Positions 24,987 through 39,897 of a DNA stretch of 64,000 nucleotides are shown here, piece by piece. Source of the stretch: Hydractinia symbiolongicarpus (taxonomy: Eukaryota > Cnidaria > Hydrozoa > Anthoathecata > Hydractiniidae); contig NC_079884.1 of the NCBI RefSeq assembly GCF_029227915.1, forward strand, positions 18,850,001 to 18,914,000, written 5' to 3'. A program made the position numbers and the translations under genes. The stretch's first letter is position 1. Every line of letters starts with the position of its first letter. Below the pieces are notes generated by a model that searched no databases, was not told where the DNA came from, and worked only from the letters and a program-made list of their open reading frames with translations.

Positions 24987-27716
24987 ATGATCTTTTGCCG
25001 CCTAATAATGACCTTACACATCAATCACGTCGTTCCACATGTCTGGGCAAGTTGCAATTGGTCTAGTCCTTCCACTCTCAATGGACTACGACGTCCCAAG
25101 TCGTTTTCCATAACGCCATGGCCTTATAACACCGTCAACTACGTGAAAAGGCCTCTAAAGGTTGTTATATAACCTTTTGCCGACTAAAACGGCCTTACAC
25201 GTAAATCACGTGGTTCCACGTGTCTGTTCAGGTAGCCATTGTTCTAGTCCTACCACTACAAATGTTCTACGACGTCCCAAATCGTTTTACATTGCGGAAT
25301 AGCCTTGTAACACCGTCAACTACGTGAGCAGGTCTCTAAAGGTTTTTATATGGCCTTTTGCCGCCTAATAATGGCCTTACACACAAATCACATCGTTCCA
25401 CATGTCTGTGCAGGTTGCCATTGGTCTAGTCCTTTCACTATCAATGGACTACGACTTCCTAAGTCGTTTTCGATTGCGTCATGACGTTATAACACCGTCG
25501 ACTACGTGTACAGTCCTCTAAAATCTGTTATATGACCTTTTACTGCCTATTAATGGCCTTACACATCAATCACGTCGTCCCACATGTCTGTGCAAGTTGC
25601 CATTGGTCTGGTCATTTCACTATCAATGCACTACGACCTCCCAAGTTCTTTTCCACTGCGCAATAGCCTTATAACACCGTCAACTACGCCTACAATCCTC
25701 TAACGTCCGTTATATCACCTTTTGGCGCCTAATAATGACGTTACACATAAATCACGTGGTTCCGCGTGTCTACACTGGTTACCATTGGTTTATTCCCTCG
25801 ACACTCAATGGACTACAACGTCCTAAGTCTATTTACATGGCTGCATGACGTTATAACACCGTTAACTACATGTGCATGCCTCTAAGGGCTGCTATATGAC
25901 CTTTTGCCGCCTAATAACGGCCTGACACGTAAATCACGTAGTTCCACGTGTCTGTTCAGGTTGCCATTGGTCTAGTCCTACCACTATGAATGTAGTACGA
26001 CGTCTCAAATCGTCTTACATTGCAGAATAGCCTTATAACACCGTCAACTACGTGAGCAGGCCTCTAAAGGGGTTTATATGGCCTTTTGCCGCCTAATAAT
26101 GGCCTTACACATAAATCACGTCGCTCCACATGTCTGGGCAAGTGGCCATTGGTCTAGTCCTTTCACTATCAATGCACTACGACGTCCCAAGTTGTTTTCC
26201 ATGGTGCCATGACGTTATAACACCGTCAACTACGTGTACAGTCCTCTAAAGTCTGTTGCATCACCTTTTGGCGCCTAGTAATGGCCTTAGAAATAAATCA
26301 CGTGGTTCCACGTGTCTACACTGGTAACCATGGGTCTATTTCTTATACTCTCAATGCACTACGATGTCAAAACCCGTTTCCCATTGCGCCGTGGCGTTAT
26401 AACACCGTCAACTGCATGTACAGGCTTCTAAAGGCTGTTGTATGACCTTTTGTCGCCTAATAACGGCCTTACACGTACATAACGTGGTTGCATATGTCTG
26501 GGCAGGTTGGCATTGGTCTAGTCCTTTCACTATGAATACACTACGACGTCCCAAGTTCTTTTCCATTGCGCAATAGCGTTATAACACCGTCAACAACGCG
26601 CACAGTCCTCTAAAGTCTGTTATATGATTGTTTTGCCGCCTAATAATGGCCTTAGACATAAATCACGTCGTTCCACATATCTGTTCAGGTTGTTATTGAT
26701 CTAGTACTTCCACTGTTAATGTACTATAACGTCCTAAGTCGTTTTCGAATGCGTCATGACGTTAAAACAGCGTCAACTACGCGTACAGTCCTCTAAAATC
26801 TGTTAAATGACCGTTTGCCGCCTAATAATGGCCCTACACATAAATCACGTCGTTCCACATGTCTGGGCAAGTTGCCATTGGTCTCGTCCTTTCACTATCA
26901 ATGCACTACGACTTCCCAAGTTCTTTTCCTCTGCGCAATAGCGTTATAACACTGTCAACTACGCGTACAGTCCTCTAAAGTCCGTTATATCACCTTTTGG
27001 CGCCTAATAATGACGTTACACATAAATCACGTGGTTCCGCGTGTCTACACTGGTTACCATTGGTTTATTCTCTCGACACTCAATGGACTACAACGTCCTA
27101 AGTCTATTTACATTGCTGCATGACGTTATAACACCGTTAACTACATGTGCATGCCTCTAAGGGCTGTTATATGACCTTTTGCCGCCTAATAACGGCCTTA
27201 CACGTAAATCACATAGTTCCACGTGTCTGTTCAGGTTGCCATTGGTCTAGTCCTAACACTATGAATGTAGTACGACGTCCCAAATCGTTTTACATTGCGG
27301 AATAGCCTTATAACACCGTCACCTACGTGAACAGGCCTCTGAAGGTTTTTATATGGCTTCTTGCCGCCTAATAATGGCCTTACACACAAATCACGTCGCT
27401 CCACATGTCTGTGCAGGTTGCCATTGGTCTAGTCCTTTCACTATCAATGGACTACGACTTCCTAAGTCGTTTTCGATTGCGTCATGACGTTATAACTCCG
27501 TCAACTACGTGTACAGTCCTCTAAAATCTGTTATATGACCTTTTGCTGCCTATTAATGGCCTTATATATAAATCACGTCGTTCCACATGTCTGGGCAAGT
27601 TGCCATTGGTTTAGTCCTTTCACTATGAATACACTACGACGTCCCAAGTTCTTTTCCATTGCGCAATAGCCTTATAACACCGTCAACTGCATGAACAGGC
27701 CTCAAAAGGCTGTTAT
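24987..27716 (+). repeat. 15-monomer HOR unit, family 2, copy 3
   Basis: 2730 bp, with the same diagnostic monomer order as 18435 and 21165. It shares the chimeric first monomer with the 21165 copy, and GTGGCCATTGG (near 26142) with 22320, so these two are closest relatives. It ends at the next landmark at 27717. Confidence 0.87.
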
Positions 27717-29360
27717 ATGGCCTTTTGCCTCGTAATAACGTCCGTGCACGTAAATCACGTCGTTCCACGTGTCTGTGCAGGGTGGGATTGGTCTAGTCCT
27801 TCCACTCTCAATGGAATACGACGTCCCAAGTCGTTTTCCATAACGCCATGGCCTTATAACACCGTCAACTACGTGAACAGGCCTCTGAAGGTTGTTATAT
27901 AACCTTTTGCCGCCTAAAACGGCCTTACACGTAAATCACGTGGTTCCACGTGTCTGTTCAGGTAGCCATTGCTCTAGTCCTACCACTACAAATGTTCTAC
28001 GACGTCCCAAATCGTTTTACATTGCGGAATAGCCTTGTAACACTGTCAACTACGTAAGCAGGTCTCTAAAGGTTTTTAAATGGCCTTTTGCCGCCTAAAA
28101 ATGGCCTTACACACAAAGCACATCGTTCCACATGTCTCTGCAGGTTGCCATTGGTCTAGTCCTTTCACTATCAATGGACTACGACTTCCTAAGTCGTTTT
28201 CGATTGCGTCATGACGTTATAACACCGTCAACTACGTGTACAGTCCTCTAAAATCTGTTATATGACCTTTTGCTGCCTATTAATGGCCTTACACATAAAT
28301 CACGTCGTCCCACATGTCTGTGCGAGTTGCCATTGGCCTGGTCCTTTCACTATCAATGCACTACGACCTCCCAAGTTCTTTTCCACTGCGCAATAGCCTT
28401 ATAACACCGTCAACTACGCGTACAATCCTCTAAAGTCCGTTATATCACCTTTTGGCGCCTAATAATGACGTTACACATAAATCACCTGGTTCCACGTGTC
28501 TGTTCAGGTTGCCATTGGTCTAGTCCTACCACTATGAATGTAGTACGACGTCTCAAATCGTCTTACATTGCAGAATAGCCTTATAACACCGTCAACTACG
28601 TGAGCAGGCCTCTAAAGGGGTTTATATGGCCTTTTGCCGCCTAATAATGGCTTTACACATAAATCACGTCGCTCCACATGTCTGGGCAAGTTGCCATTGG
28701 TCTAGTCCTTTCACTATCAATGCACTACGACGTCCCAAGTTGTTTTCCATGGTGCCATGACGTTATAACACCGTCAACTACGTGTACAGTCCTCTAAAGT
28801 CTGTTGCATCACCTTTTGGCGCCTAGTAATGGCCTTAGAAATAAATCACGTGGTTCCACGTGTCTACACTGGTTACCATGGGTCTATTTCTTATACTCTC
28901 AATGCACTACGATGTCAGAACCCGTTTCCCATTGCGCCGTGGCGTTATAACACCGTCAACTACATGTACAGGCTTCTAAAGGCTGTTGTATGACCTTTTG
29001 TCGCCTAATAACGGCCTTACACGTACATAACGTGGTTGCATATGTCTGGGCAGGTTGGCATTGGTCTAGTCCTTTCACTATGAATACACTACGACGTCCC
29101 AAGTTCTTTTCCATTGCGCAATAGCGTTATAACACCGTCAACAACGCGCACAGTCCTCTAAAGTCTGTTATATGATTGTTTTGCCGCCTAATAATGGCCT
29201 TAGACATAAATCACGTCGTTCCACATATCTGTTCAGGTTGTTATTGATCTAGTACTTCCACTGTTAATGTACTATAACGTCCTAAGTCGTTTTCGAATGC
29301 GTCATGACGTTAAAACAGCGTCAACTACGCGTACAGTCCTCTAAAATCTGTTAAATGAAC
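27717..29360 (+). repeat. Truncated family 2 unit
   Basis: Begins like the other units, then near 28485 jumps from the CGCCTAATAATGACG monomer straight to CCACGTGTCTGTTCAGG, skipping the CTACACTGGTTACC monomers. It then follows the unit to the TTCAGGTTGTTATTGATC monomer (about 29233) and fades into diverged repeats near 29360. Individual changes such as GCGAGTTGCC (28322) and CACAAAGCAC (28113) are private to it. Confidence 0.75.
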
Positions 29361-32300
29361 GTTTGCCGCCTAATAATGACCTTACACATAAATCACGTCG
29401 TTCCACAAGTCTGTTCAGGTTGCCATTGGTCTAGTCCTACCACTATGAATGTAGTACGACGTCCTAAATCGTTTTACATTGCGGAATAGCCTTATAACAC
29501 CGTCAACTACATGAACAGGCCTCCAAAGGCAGTTATATGACCTTTTGCCGCCTAATAATGACCTTACACATCAATCACGTCGTTCCACATGTCTGGGCAA
29601 GTTGCCATTGGTCCGGTCCTTTCACTCTCAATGCATAACGACGTCCCAAGTTGTTTTCCATTGTGCCATGACATTATAACACCGCCAACTACGTGTACAG
29701 GCCTGTACAGCCTAATATATGACCTTTTGCCGCCTAATAATGACCTTACACATAAATCACGTGGTTCCGCGTGCCTCCACTGGTTACCATTGGTTTATTC
29801 CCTCGACACTCAATGTACTACAACGTCCCAAATCGTCTTACATTGCGCAATGGCCTGATAACACCGTCAACTACATGTACTGGCCTCTAAAGGTTTTTAT
29901 ATGGCCTTTAGCTTCGTATTTACGTCCTTGCACGTAAATCACGTCGTTCCACGTGTCTGTGCAGGTTGGGATTGGTCTAGTCCTTCCACTCTCAATGGAC
30001 TACGACGTCCCAAGTCGTTTTCCATAACGCCATGGCCTTATAACACCGTCAACTACGTGAACAGGCCTCTAAAGGTTGTTATATAACCTTTTGCCGCATA
30101 AAACGGCCTTACACGTAAATTACGTGGTTCCACGTGTCTGTTCAGGTTGCCATTGCTCTAGTCCTACCACTACAAATGTACTACGACGTCCCAAATCGTT
30201 TTACATTGCGGAATATCCTTATAACACCGTCAACTACGTGAGCAGGCCTCTAAAGGTTTTTATATGGCCTTTTCCCGCCTAATAATGGCCTTACACATAA
30301 ATCACGTCGTTCCACATGTCTGTGCAGGTTGCCATTGGTCTAGTACTTCCACTATTAATGTACTACGACTTCTTAAGTCGTTCTCCATTGCGTCATGACG
30401 TTATAACACCGTCAACTACGTGTACAGTCCTCTAAAGTCTGTTGCATCACCTTTTAGCCCATAATAATGGCCTTAGAAATAAATCACGTGGTTCCACGTG
30501 TCGACACTGGTTACCATGGGTCTATTTCTTATACTCTCAATGCACTACGATGTCAAAACCCGTTTCCCATTGCGCCGTGGCGTTATAACACCGCCAACTA
30601 CATGTACAGGCTTCTAAAGGCTGTTGTATGACGTTTTGACGCCTAATATCGGCCTTACACGTACATAACGTGGTTGCATATGTCTGGGCAAGTTGCCATT
30701 GGTCTAGTCCTTTGACTATGAATACACTACGACGTCCCAAGTTCTTCTCCATTGCGCAATAGCGTTATAACACCGTCAACAACGCGCACAGTCCTCTAAA
30801 GTCTGTTATATGATTGTTTTGCCGCCTAATAATGGCCTTAGACATAAATCACGTCGTTCCACATATTTGTTCCGGTTGTTATTGATCTAGTACTTCCACT
30901 GTTAATGTACTACGACGTCCTAAGTCGTTTTCGAATGCGTCATGACCTTATAACACCGTCAACTACGCGTACCGTCCTCTAAAATCTCTTAAATGACCGT
31001 TTGCCGCCTGATAATGGCCTTACACATAAATCACGTCGTTCAACATGTCTGGGCAAGTAGCCATTGGTCTACTCCTTTCACTATCGATGCACTACGACGT
31101 CCCAAGTGCTTTTCCATTGCGCAAAAGCCTTTTAACACCGTCAAATACGTGAACAGGCTTCTAAAGGCTGTTAGATGACCTTTTGCCGCCTAATAATGGC
31201 CTTACACATAAATCACGTCGTTCCAATGTCTGTGCAGGTTGGCATTGGTCTAGTCCTTGCACTATCCATGGACTACGACTTCCTAAGTCGTTTTCGAATG
31301 CGTCATGACGTTATAACACCGTCAACTACGTGTACAGGCCTCTAAAGGCTGTTATATTACCTTTCACCGCCTATTATTGGCCTTACACATAAATCACGTC
31401 GTTCCACATGTCTGGGCAAGTTGCCATTGGTCTAGTCCTTTCACTATGAATACACTACGACGTCCCAAGTTCTTTTCCATTGCGCAATAGCCTTATAACA
31501 CCGTCAACTACATGAACAGGCCTCCAAAGGCTGTTATATCGCCTTTTGCCTCGTAATAAGGTCCTTGCACGTAAATCACGTCGTTCCATGTGTCTGTGCA
31601 GGTTGGGATTGGTCTAGTCCTTCCACTCTCAATGGACTACGACGTCCCAAGTTGTTTTCCATAACGCCATGGTCTTATAACACCGTCAACTACGTGAACA
31701 GGCCTCTAAAGGTTGTTATATAACCTTTTGCCGCCTAAAACGGCCTTGCACGTAAATGACGTGGTTCCACGTGTCTGTTTAGGTTTCCATTGCCCTAGTC
31801 CTACAACTAAAAATGTACTACGACGTCCCAAATCGTTTTACATTGCGGAAAAGCCTTATAACACCGTCAACTACGTGAGCAGGCCTCTAAAGGTTTTTAT
31901 ATGGCCTTTTGCCGCCTAATAATGGCCTTACACACAAATCACGTCGTTCCAGATGTCTGTGCAGGTTGCCATTGTTCTAGTCCTTTCACTATCAATGGAC
32001 TACGACTTCCTAAGTCGTTTTCGATTGCGTCATGACGTTATAACACCGTTGACTACGTGTACAGTCCTCTAAAATCTGTTATATGACCTTTTGCTGCCTA
32101 TTAATGGCCTTACACATAAATCACGTCGTCCCACATGTCTGTGCAAGTTGCCATTGGTCTGGTCCTTTCAATATCAATGCACTACGACCTCCCAAGTTCT
32201 TTTCCACTGCGCAATAGCCTTATAACAGCGTCAACTACGCGTAGAGTCCTCTAAAGTCGGTTATATCACCTTTTGGTGCCTAATAATGACGTTACACATA

Positions 32301-35300
32301 AATCACGTGGTTCCGCGTGTCTACACTGGTTACCATTGGTTTATTCCCTCGACACTCAATGGACTACAACGTCCTAAGTCTATTTACATTGCTGCATGAC
32401 GTTATAACACCGTTAACTACATGTGCATGCCTCTAAGGGCTGTTATATGACCTTTTGCCGCCTAATAACGGCCTTACACGTAAATCACGTAGTTCCACGT
32501 GTCTGTTCAGGTTGCCATTGGTCTAGTCCTACCACTATGAATGTAGTACGACGTCCCAAATCGTTTTACATTGCGGAATAGCCTTATAACACCGTCAACT
32601 ACGTGAGAAGGCCTCTAAAGGGGTTTATATGGCCTTTTGCCGCCTAATAATGACCCTACACATAAATCACGTCGCTCCACATGTCTGGGCAAGTTGCCAT
32701 TAGTCTAGTCCTTTCGCTATCAATGCACTACGACGTCCCAAGTTGTTTTCCATGGTGCCATGACATCATAACACCGTCAACTACGTGTACAGGCCTCTAA
32801 AGGCTGTTATATTACCTTTTACCGCCTATTAATGGCCTTATCCATAAATCACGTCGTTTGACACGTCTGGGCAAGTTGCCATTGGTCTAGTCTTTTCACT
32901 ATGAATACACTACGACGTCTCAAATTCTTTTCAATTGCGCAATAGCCTTATAACACCGTCAACTACATGAACAGGCCTCCAAAGGCTGTTATATGACCTT
33001 TTATCGCCTAATAAAGACCTTACACATCAATCACGTCGTTCCACATGTCTGGGCAAGTTGCCATTGGTCTGGTCCTTTCTCTCTCAATGCACTACGACGT
33101 CCCAAGTTGTTTTCCATTGTGCCATGACATAACACCGCCAACTACGTGTACAGGCCTCTACAGCTTAATATATGACCTTTTGCCGCCTAATTATAGCCTT
33201 ACACATAAATCACGTGGTTCCACATGTCTGGGCAAGTTGGCATTGGTCTAGTATTTTCACTGTCAATGCACTACGACGTCCCAAGTTGTTTTCATTGTGA
33301 CATGGCCATATATCACCGTCAACTACGCGTACAGTCCTTTAAAGTCTGTTATATCACTTTTGGCGCCTAATAATGACCTTACACATAAATCACGTCGTTC
33401 CGCGTGTCTCCACTGGTTACAATTGGTTTATTTCCTCGACACTCAATGTACTACAACGTCCCAAATCGTCTTTCATTGCGCAATGGCCTTATAACACCGT
33501 CAACTACATATACTGGCCTCTAAAGGTTTTTATATGGCCTTTGGCTTCGTATTTACGTCCTTGCACGTAAATCACGTCGTTCCACGTGTCTGTGCAGGTT
33601 GGGATTGGTCTAGTTCTTCCACTCTCAATGGACTACGACGTCCCAAGTCGTTTTCCATAACGCCATGGCCTTATAACACCGTCAACTACGTGAACAGGCC
33701 TCTAAAGGTTGTTATATAACGTTTTGCCGGATAAAACGGCCTTACACGCAAATTACGTGGTTCCACGTGTCTGTTCAGGTTGCCATTGCTCTAGTCCTAC
33801 CACTACATATGTACTACGACGTCCCAAATCGTTTTTCATTGCGGACTAGCCTTATAACATCGTCAACTACGTGAGCAGGCCTCTAAAGGTTTTTATATGG
33901 CCTTTTGCCGCCTAATAATGGCCTTACACATAAATCACGTCGTTCCACATGTCTGTGCAGGTTGCCATTGGTCTAGTCCTTTCACTATCAATGTACTACG
34001 ACTTCCTAAGTCGTTTTCGATTGCGTCATGACGTTATAACACCGTTGACTACGTGTACAGTCCTCTAAAATCTGTTATATGACCTTTTGCTGCCTATTAA
34101 TGGCCTTACACATAAATCACGTCGTCCCACATGTCTGTGCAAGTTGCCATTGGTCTGGACCTTTCACTATCAATGCACTACGACCTCCCAAGTTCTTTTC
34201 CACTGCGCAATAGCCTTATAACACCGTCAACTACGCGTAGAGTCCTCTAAAGTCCGTTATATCACCTTTTGGTGCCTAATAATGACGTTACACATAAATC
34301 ACGTGGTTCCGCGTGTCTGCACTGGTTACCATTGGTTTATTCCCTCGACACTCAATGGACTACAACGTCCTAAGTCTATTTACATTGCTGCATGACGTTA
34401 TAACACCGTTAACTACATGTGCATGCCTCTAAGGGCTGTTATATGACCTTTTATCGCCTAATAAAGACCTTACACATCAATCACGTCGTTCCACATGTCT
34501 GGGCAAGTTGCCATTGCTCTGGTCCTTTCTCTCTCAATGCACTACGACGTCCCAAGTTGTTTTCATTGTGACATGGCCATATATCACCGTCAACTACGCG
34601 TACAGTCCTTTAAAGTCTGTTATATCACTTTTGGCGCCTAATAATGACCTTACACATAAATCACGTCGTTCCGCGTGTCTCCACTGGTTACCATTGGTTT
34701 ATTTCCTCGACACTCAATGTACTACAACGTCCCAAATCGTCTTACATTGCGCAATGGCCTTATAACACCGTCAACTACATGTACTGGCCTCTAAAGGTTT
34801 TTATATGGCCTTTGGCTTCGTATTTACGTCCTTGCACGTAAATCACGTCGTTCCACATGTCTGTGCAGGTTGCCATTAGTCTAGTCCTTCCACTATTAAT
34901 GTACTACGACTTCCTAAGTCGTTCTCAATTGCGTCATGACGTTATAACACCGTCAACTACGTGTACAGTCCTCTAAAATCTGTTGCAGCATTTTTTAGCG
35001 CATAATAATGGCCTTAGAAATAAATCACGTCGTTCCACGTGTCGACACTGGTTACCATGGGTCTATTTCTTATACTCTCAATGCACTACGATGTCAAAAC
35101 CCGTTTCCCATTGCGCCGTGGCGTTATAACACCGCCAACTACATGTACAGGCTTCTAAAGGCTGTTGTATGACGTTTTGTCGCCTAATATCGGCCTTACA
35201 CGTACATAACGTGGTTGCATATGTCTGGGCAAGTTGCCATTGGTCTAGTTCTTTGACTATGAATACACTACGACGTCCCAAGTTCTTTTCCATTGCGCAA

Positions 35301-38300
35301 TAGCGTCATAACACCGTCAACAACGCGCACAGTCCTCTAAAGTCTGTTATATGATTGTTTTGCCGCCTAATAATGGCCTTAGACATAAATCACGTCGTTC
35401 CACATATTTGTTCAGGTTGTTATTGATCTAGTACTTCCACTGTTAATGTACTACGACGTCTTAAATCGTTTTCGAATGCGTCATGACCTTATAACACCGT
35501 CAACTACGCGTACCGTCCTCTAAAATCTCTTAAATGACCGTTTGCCGCCTAATAATGGCCTTACACATAAATCACGTCGTTCGACATGTCTGGGCAAGTT
35601 GCCATTGGTCTAGTCCTTTCACTATCGATGCACTACGACGTCCCAAGTGCTTTTCCATTGCGCAAAAGCCTTATAACACCGTCAACTACGTAAACAGGCT
35701 TCTAAAGGCTGTTAGATGACCTTTTGCCGCCTAACAATGGCCTTACACGTAAATCACGTGGTTCCACGTGTCTGTTTAGGTTGTCATTGGTCTAGTCCTA
35801 CCACTATGAATGTACTACGACGTCCCAATTCGTCTTACATTGCGCAATGGCTTTATAACTCCGTCAACTACGTGTACTGGCCTCTAAAAGCTGTTATATG
35901 ACCTTTTGCCTCCTAATAACGTCCTTGCACGTAAATCACGTCGTTCCACGTGTCTGTGCAGGTAGGGATTGGTCTAGTCCTTCCACTATCAATGGACTAC
36001 GACGTCTTTAGTCGTTTTCCATTATGCCATGGCCTTATAACACCGTCAACTACGTGAACAGGCCTCTAAAGTTTGTTATATAACCTTTTTGCCGCCTAAA
36101 ACGGCCTTACACGTAAATCACGTGGTTCCACGTGTCTGTTCAGGTTGCCATTGCTCTAGTCCTACCACTACGATTGTACTACGACGTCCCAAATTGTTTT
36201 ACATTGCGGAATAGCCTTATAACACGTCAACTACGTGAGCAGGCTGCTAAAGGTTTTTATATGGCCTTTTGCCGCCTAATAATGGCCTTACATATAAATC
36301 ACGTCGCTCCACTTGTCTGGGCAAGTTGCCATTGGTCTAGTCCTTTCACTATGAACACACTACGACGTCCCAAGTTCTTTTCTATTGCGCAGTAGCCTTA
36401 TAACACCGTCAACTACGTGAACAGGCCTCTAAAGGCTGTTATATGACCTTTTGCCGCCTAATAATGGCCTTACACATCAATCACGTCGTTCCACATGTCT
36501 GGGCAAGTTGCCATTGGTCTTGTCCTTTCACTATGAATACACTACGACGTCACAAGTTCTTTTCCATTGCGTAATAGCGTTATAACACCGTCAACTACGT
36601 GAACAGACCTCTAAAGGCTGTTATATGACCTTTTGCCGCCTAATAATGGCCTTACACATCAACCACGTGGTTCCACATGTCTGGGCAAGTTGGCATTCGT
36701 CTAGTACTTTCACTATCAATGCACTACGACGTCCCAAATTGTTTTAATTGTGACATGGCTATATATCACCGTCAACTACGCGTACAGTCCTTTAAAGTCT
36801 GTTATATCACCTTTTGGCGCCTAATAATGACCTTACACATAAATCACGTGGTTCCGCGTGTCTCCACTGGTTACCATTGGTTTATTTCCTCGACACTCAA
36901 TGTACTACAACGTCCCAAATCGTCTTACATTGCGCAATGGCCTTATAACACTGTCAACTACGTGTACTGGCCTCTAAAGGTTTTTATATGGCCTTTTGCC
37001 TCGTAATAACGTCCTTGCACGTAATACACGTCGTTCCACGTGTCTGTGCAGGTTGGGATTGGTCTAGTCCTTCCACTCTCAATGGACTACGACGACCCAA
37101 GACGTTTTCCATAACGCCATGGCCTTATAACACCGTCAACTACGTGGACAGGCCTCCAAAGGTTGTTATATAACCTTTTGCCGCCTAAAACGGCCTTACA
37201 CGTAAATCACGTGGTTCCACGTACCTGTTCAGGTTGCCATTGCTCTAGTCCTTCCACTATTAATGCACTACGACTTTCTAAGTCGTTCTCCATTGCGTCA
37301 TGACGTTATAACACCGTCAACTACGTGTACAGTCATCTAAAGTCTGTTGCATCACCTTTTGGCGCCTAATAATGGTCTTAGAAATAAATCACGTGGTTCC
37401 ACGTGTCTACACTGGTTACCATGGGTCTATTTCTTATACTCTCAATGCACTACGATGTCAAAACCCGTTTCCCATTGCGCCGTGGCGTTATAACACCGTC
37501 AACTTCATGTACAGGCTTCTAAAGGCTGTTGTATGACCTTTTGTCGCCTAATAACGGCCATACACGTACATAACGTGGTTGCATATGTCTGGGCAAGTTG
37601 CCCTTGGTCTAGTCCTTTCACTATGAATACACTACGACGTCCCAAGTTCTTTTCCATTGCGCAATAGCCTTATAACACCGTCAACTATGTGTACAGTCCT
37701 CTAAAATCTGTTATATCACCTTTTGGCGCCTAATAATGGCCTTAGAAATAAATCACATGGTTCCACGTGTCTACACTGGTTGCCATGGGTCTATTCCTTA
37801 AACTCTCAATGGACTACGATGTCAAAAAGTCGTTTCCCATTGCGCAGTGGCGTTATAACACCGTCAAATACATGTACAGGTCTCTAAAGGTGGTTATATA
37901 ACCTTTTGCCGCCTAAAACGGCCTTACACGTAAATCACGTGGTTCCACGTGTCTGTTCAGGTTGCCATTGCTATAGTCCTACCACTATGAATGTAAAACG
38001 ACGTCCCAAATCGTTTTACATTGCGGAATAGCCTTATAACACCGTCAACTACGTGAACAAGCCTCTAAAAGTCTGTTATATGACAGTTTGCCGCCTAATA
38101 ATGGCCTTACACATAAATCACGTCGCTCCACATGTCTGTGCAGGCTGCCATTGGTCTAGTCCTTCCACTGTTAATGTACTACGACGTCCTAAGTCGTTTT
38201 CGATTGCGTCATGACGTTATAACACCGTCAACTACGCGTACATTCCTCTAAAGTCTGGTAAATGACATTTTGCCCCCTAACAATGGCCTTACACGTATAT

Positions 38301-38443
38301 CACTTGGTTCCACGTGTCTGCACTGCTTACCATTGGTTTATTCCCTCGACACTCGATGAACTACAACGTCCCAAGTCTATTTCCATTGCTTCATGACGTT
38401 ATAACACCGTCAACTACATGTACATGCCTCTAAAGGCTGTTAT
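29361..38443 (+). repeat. Diverged satellite block without a regular HOR
   Basis: Still the same monomer, but units are more divergent and small indels are frequent. For example ATGACATAACACC near 33125 lacks three bases, and GTTTTCATTGTGAC near 33288 and 34560 lacks one. No short HOR period holds across it. Long matching segments exist at uneven distances: about 30.3-31.2 kb with 34.8-35.7 kb (4541 bp apart), 29901 with 33534 (3633 bp), and 33373 with 34644 (1271 bp, seven monomers less three bases). Distances that are not clean multiples of 182 reflect the indels. No gene is seen; the minus-strand frames at 30537-30752 and 35078-35293 are copies of one satellite segment. Confidence 0.8.
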
Positions 38444-39897
38444 ATGACCTTTTGCCCCCTAACAATGGCCTTACACGTAAATCACGTGGTTCGACGTGTC
38501 TGTTTACGTTGCCATTGGTCTAGTCCTACCACTATGAATGTACTACGACGTCCCAAATCGTCTTACATTGCGCAATGGCTTTATAACTCCGTCAACTACG
38601 TGTACTGGCCTCTAAAAGCTGTTATATGACCTTTTGCCTCCTAATAACGGCCTTACACGTACATAACGTGGTTGCATATGTCTGGGCAAGTTGCCATTGG
38701 TCTATTCCTTTCACTATGAATACACTACGACGTCCCAAGTTCTTTTCCATTGCGCAATAGCCTTATAACACCGTCAACTATGTGTACAGTCCTCTAAAAT
38801 CTGTTATATCACCTTTTGGCGCCTAATAATGGCCTTAGAAATAAATCACGTGGTTCCACGTGTCTGCACTGCTTACCATTGGTTTATTCCCTCGACACTC
38901 AATGAACTACAACGTTCCAAGTCTATTTCCATTGCTGCATGACGTTATAACACCGTCAACTACGTGAACAGGCCTCTAAAGGTTGTTATATAACCATTTG
39001 CCGTCTAAAACGGCCTTACACGAAAATCACGTGGTTCCACGTGTTTGTTCAGGTTGCCATTGCTCTAGTCCTACCACAACGAATGTACTACGACGTCCCA
39101 AATTGTTTTACATTGCGGAATAGCCTTATAACACATCAACTACGTGAGCAGGCCGCTAAAGGTTTTTATATGGCCTTTTGCCGCCTAATAATGGCCTTAC
39201 ATATAAATCACGTCGCTCCACTTGTCTGGGCAAGCTGCCATCGGTCTAGTCCTTTCAGTATCAATGCACTACGACGTCCCAAGTTGTTTTCCATGGTGCC
39301 ATGACATTATAACACCGTCAACTACGTGTACAGGCCTCTAAAGGCTGTTATATGACCTTTTACCGCCTATTAATGGCCTTATACATAAATCACGTCGTTC
39401 CACATGTCTGGGCAAGTGGCCATTGGTCTAGTCCTTTCACTATAAATACACTACGACGTCCCAAGTTCTTTTCTATTGCGCAATAGCCTTATAACACCGT
39501 CAACTACGTGAACAGTCCTATAAAGGCTGTTATATGACCTTTTGCCGCCTAATAATGGCCTTACACATCAATCACGTCGTTCCACATGTCTGGGCAAGTT
39601 GCCATTGGTCTGGTCCTTTCACTATCAATGCACAACGACCTCCCAAGTTCTTTTCCACTGCGCAATAACCTTATAACACCGTCAACTACGCGTACAGTCC
39701 TCTAAAGTCTGTTATATCACCTTTTGGCGCCTAATAATGACATTACACATAAATCACGTGGTTCCGCCTGTCTGCACTGCTTACCATTGGTTTATTCCCT
39801 CGACACTCAATGAACTACAACGTCCCAAGTCTATTTCCATTGCTGCATGACGTTATAACACCGTCAACTACATGTACATGCCTCTAAAGGCTGTTAT
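38444..39897 (+). repeat. 8-monomer HOR unit, family 3, copy 1 (diverged)
   Basis: 1454 bp to the next unit start at 39898, with a matching internal landmark at 39041 (partner 40495). It is more diverged than later copies: near 38640 it holds a GTACATAACGTGGTTGC monomer and near 38800 a TTAGAAATAAATC monomer that the others lack. It is probably the edge copy of the tandem. Confidence 0.75.

Noticed and set aside
30537-30752. Minus-strand 71-residue frame, repeated at 35078-35293
   Set aside because: Both are the same duplicated satellite segment read backwards. The conservation reflects the 4541-bp duplication, not coding function.
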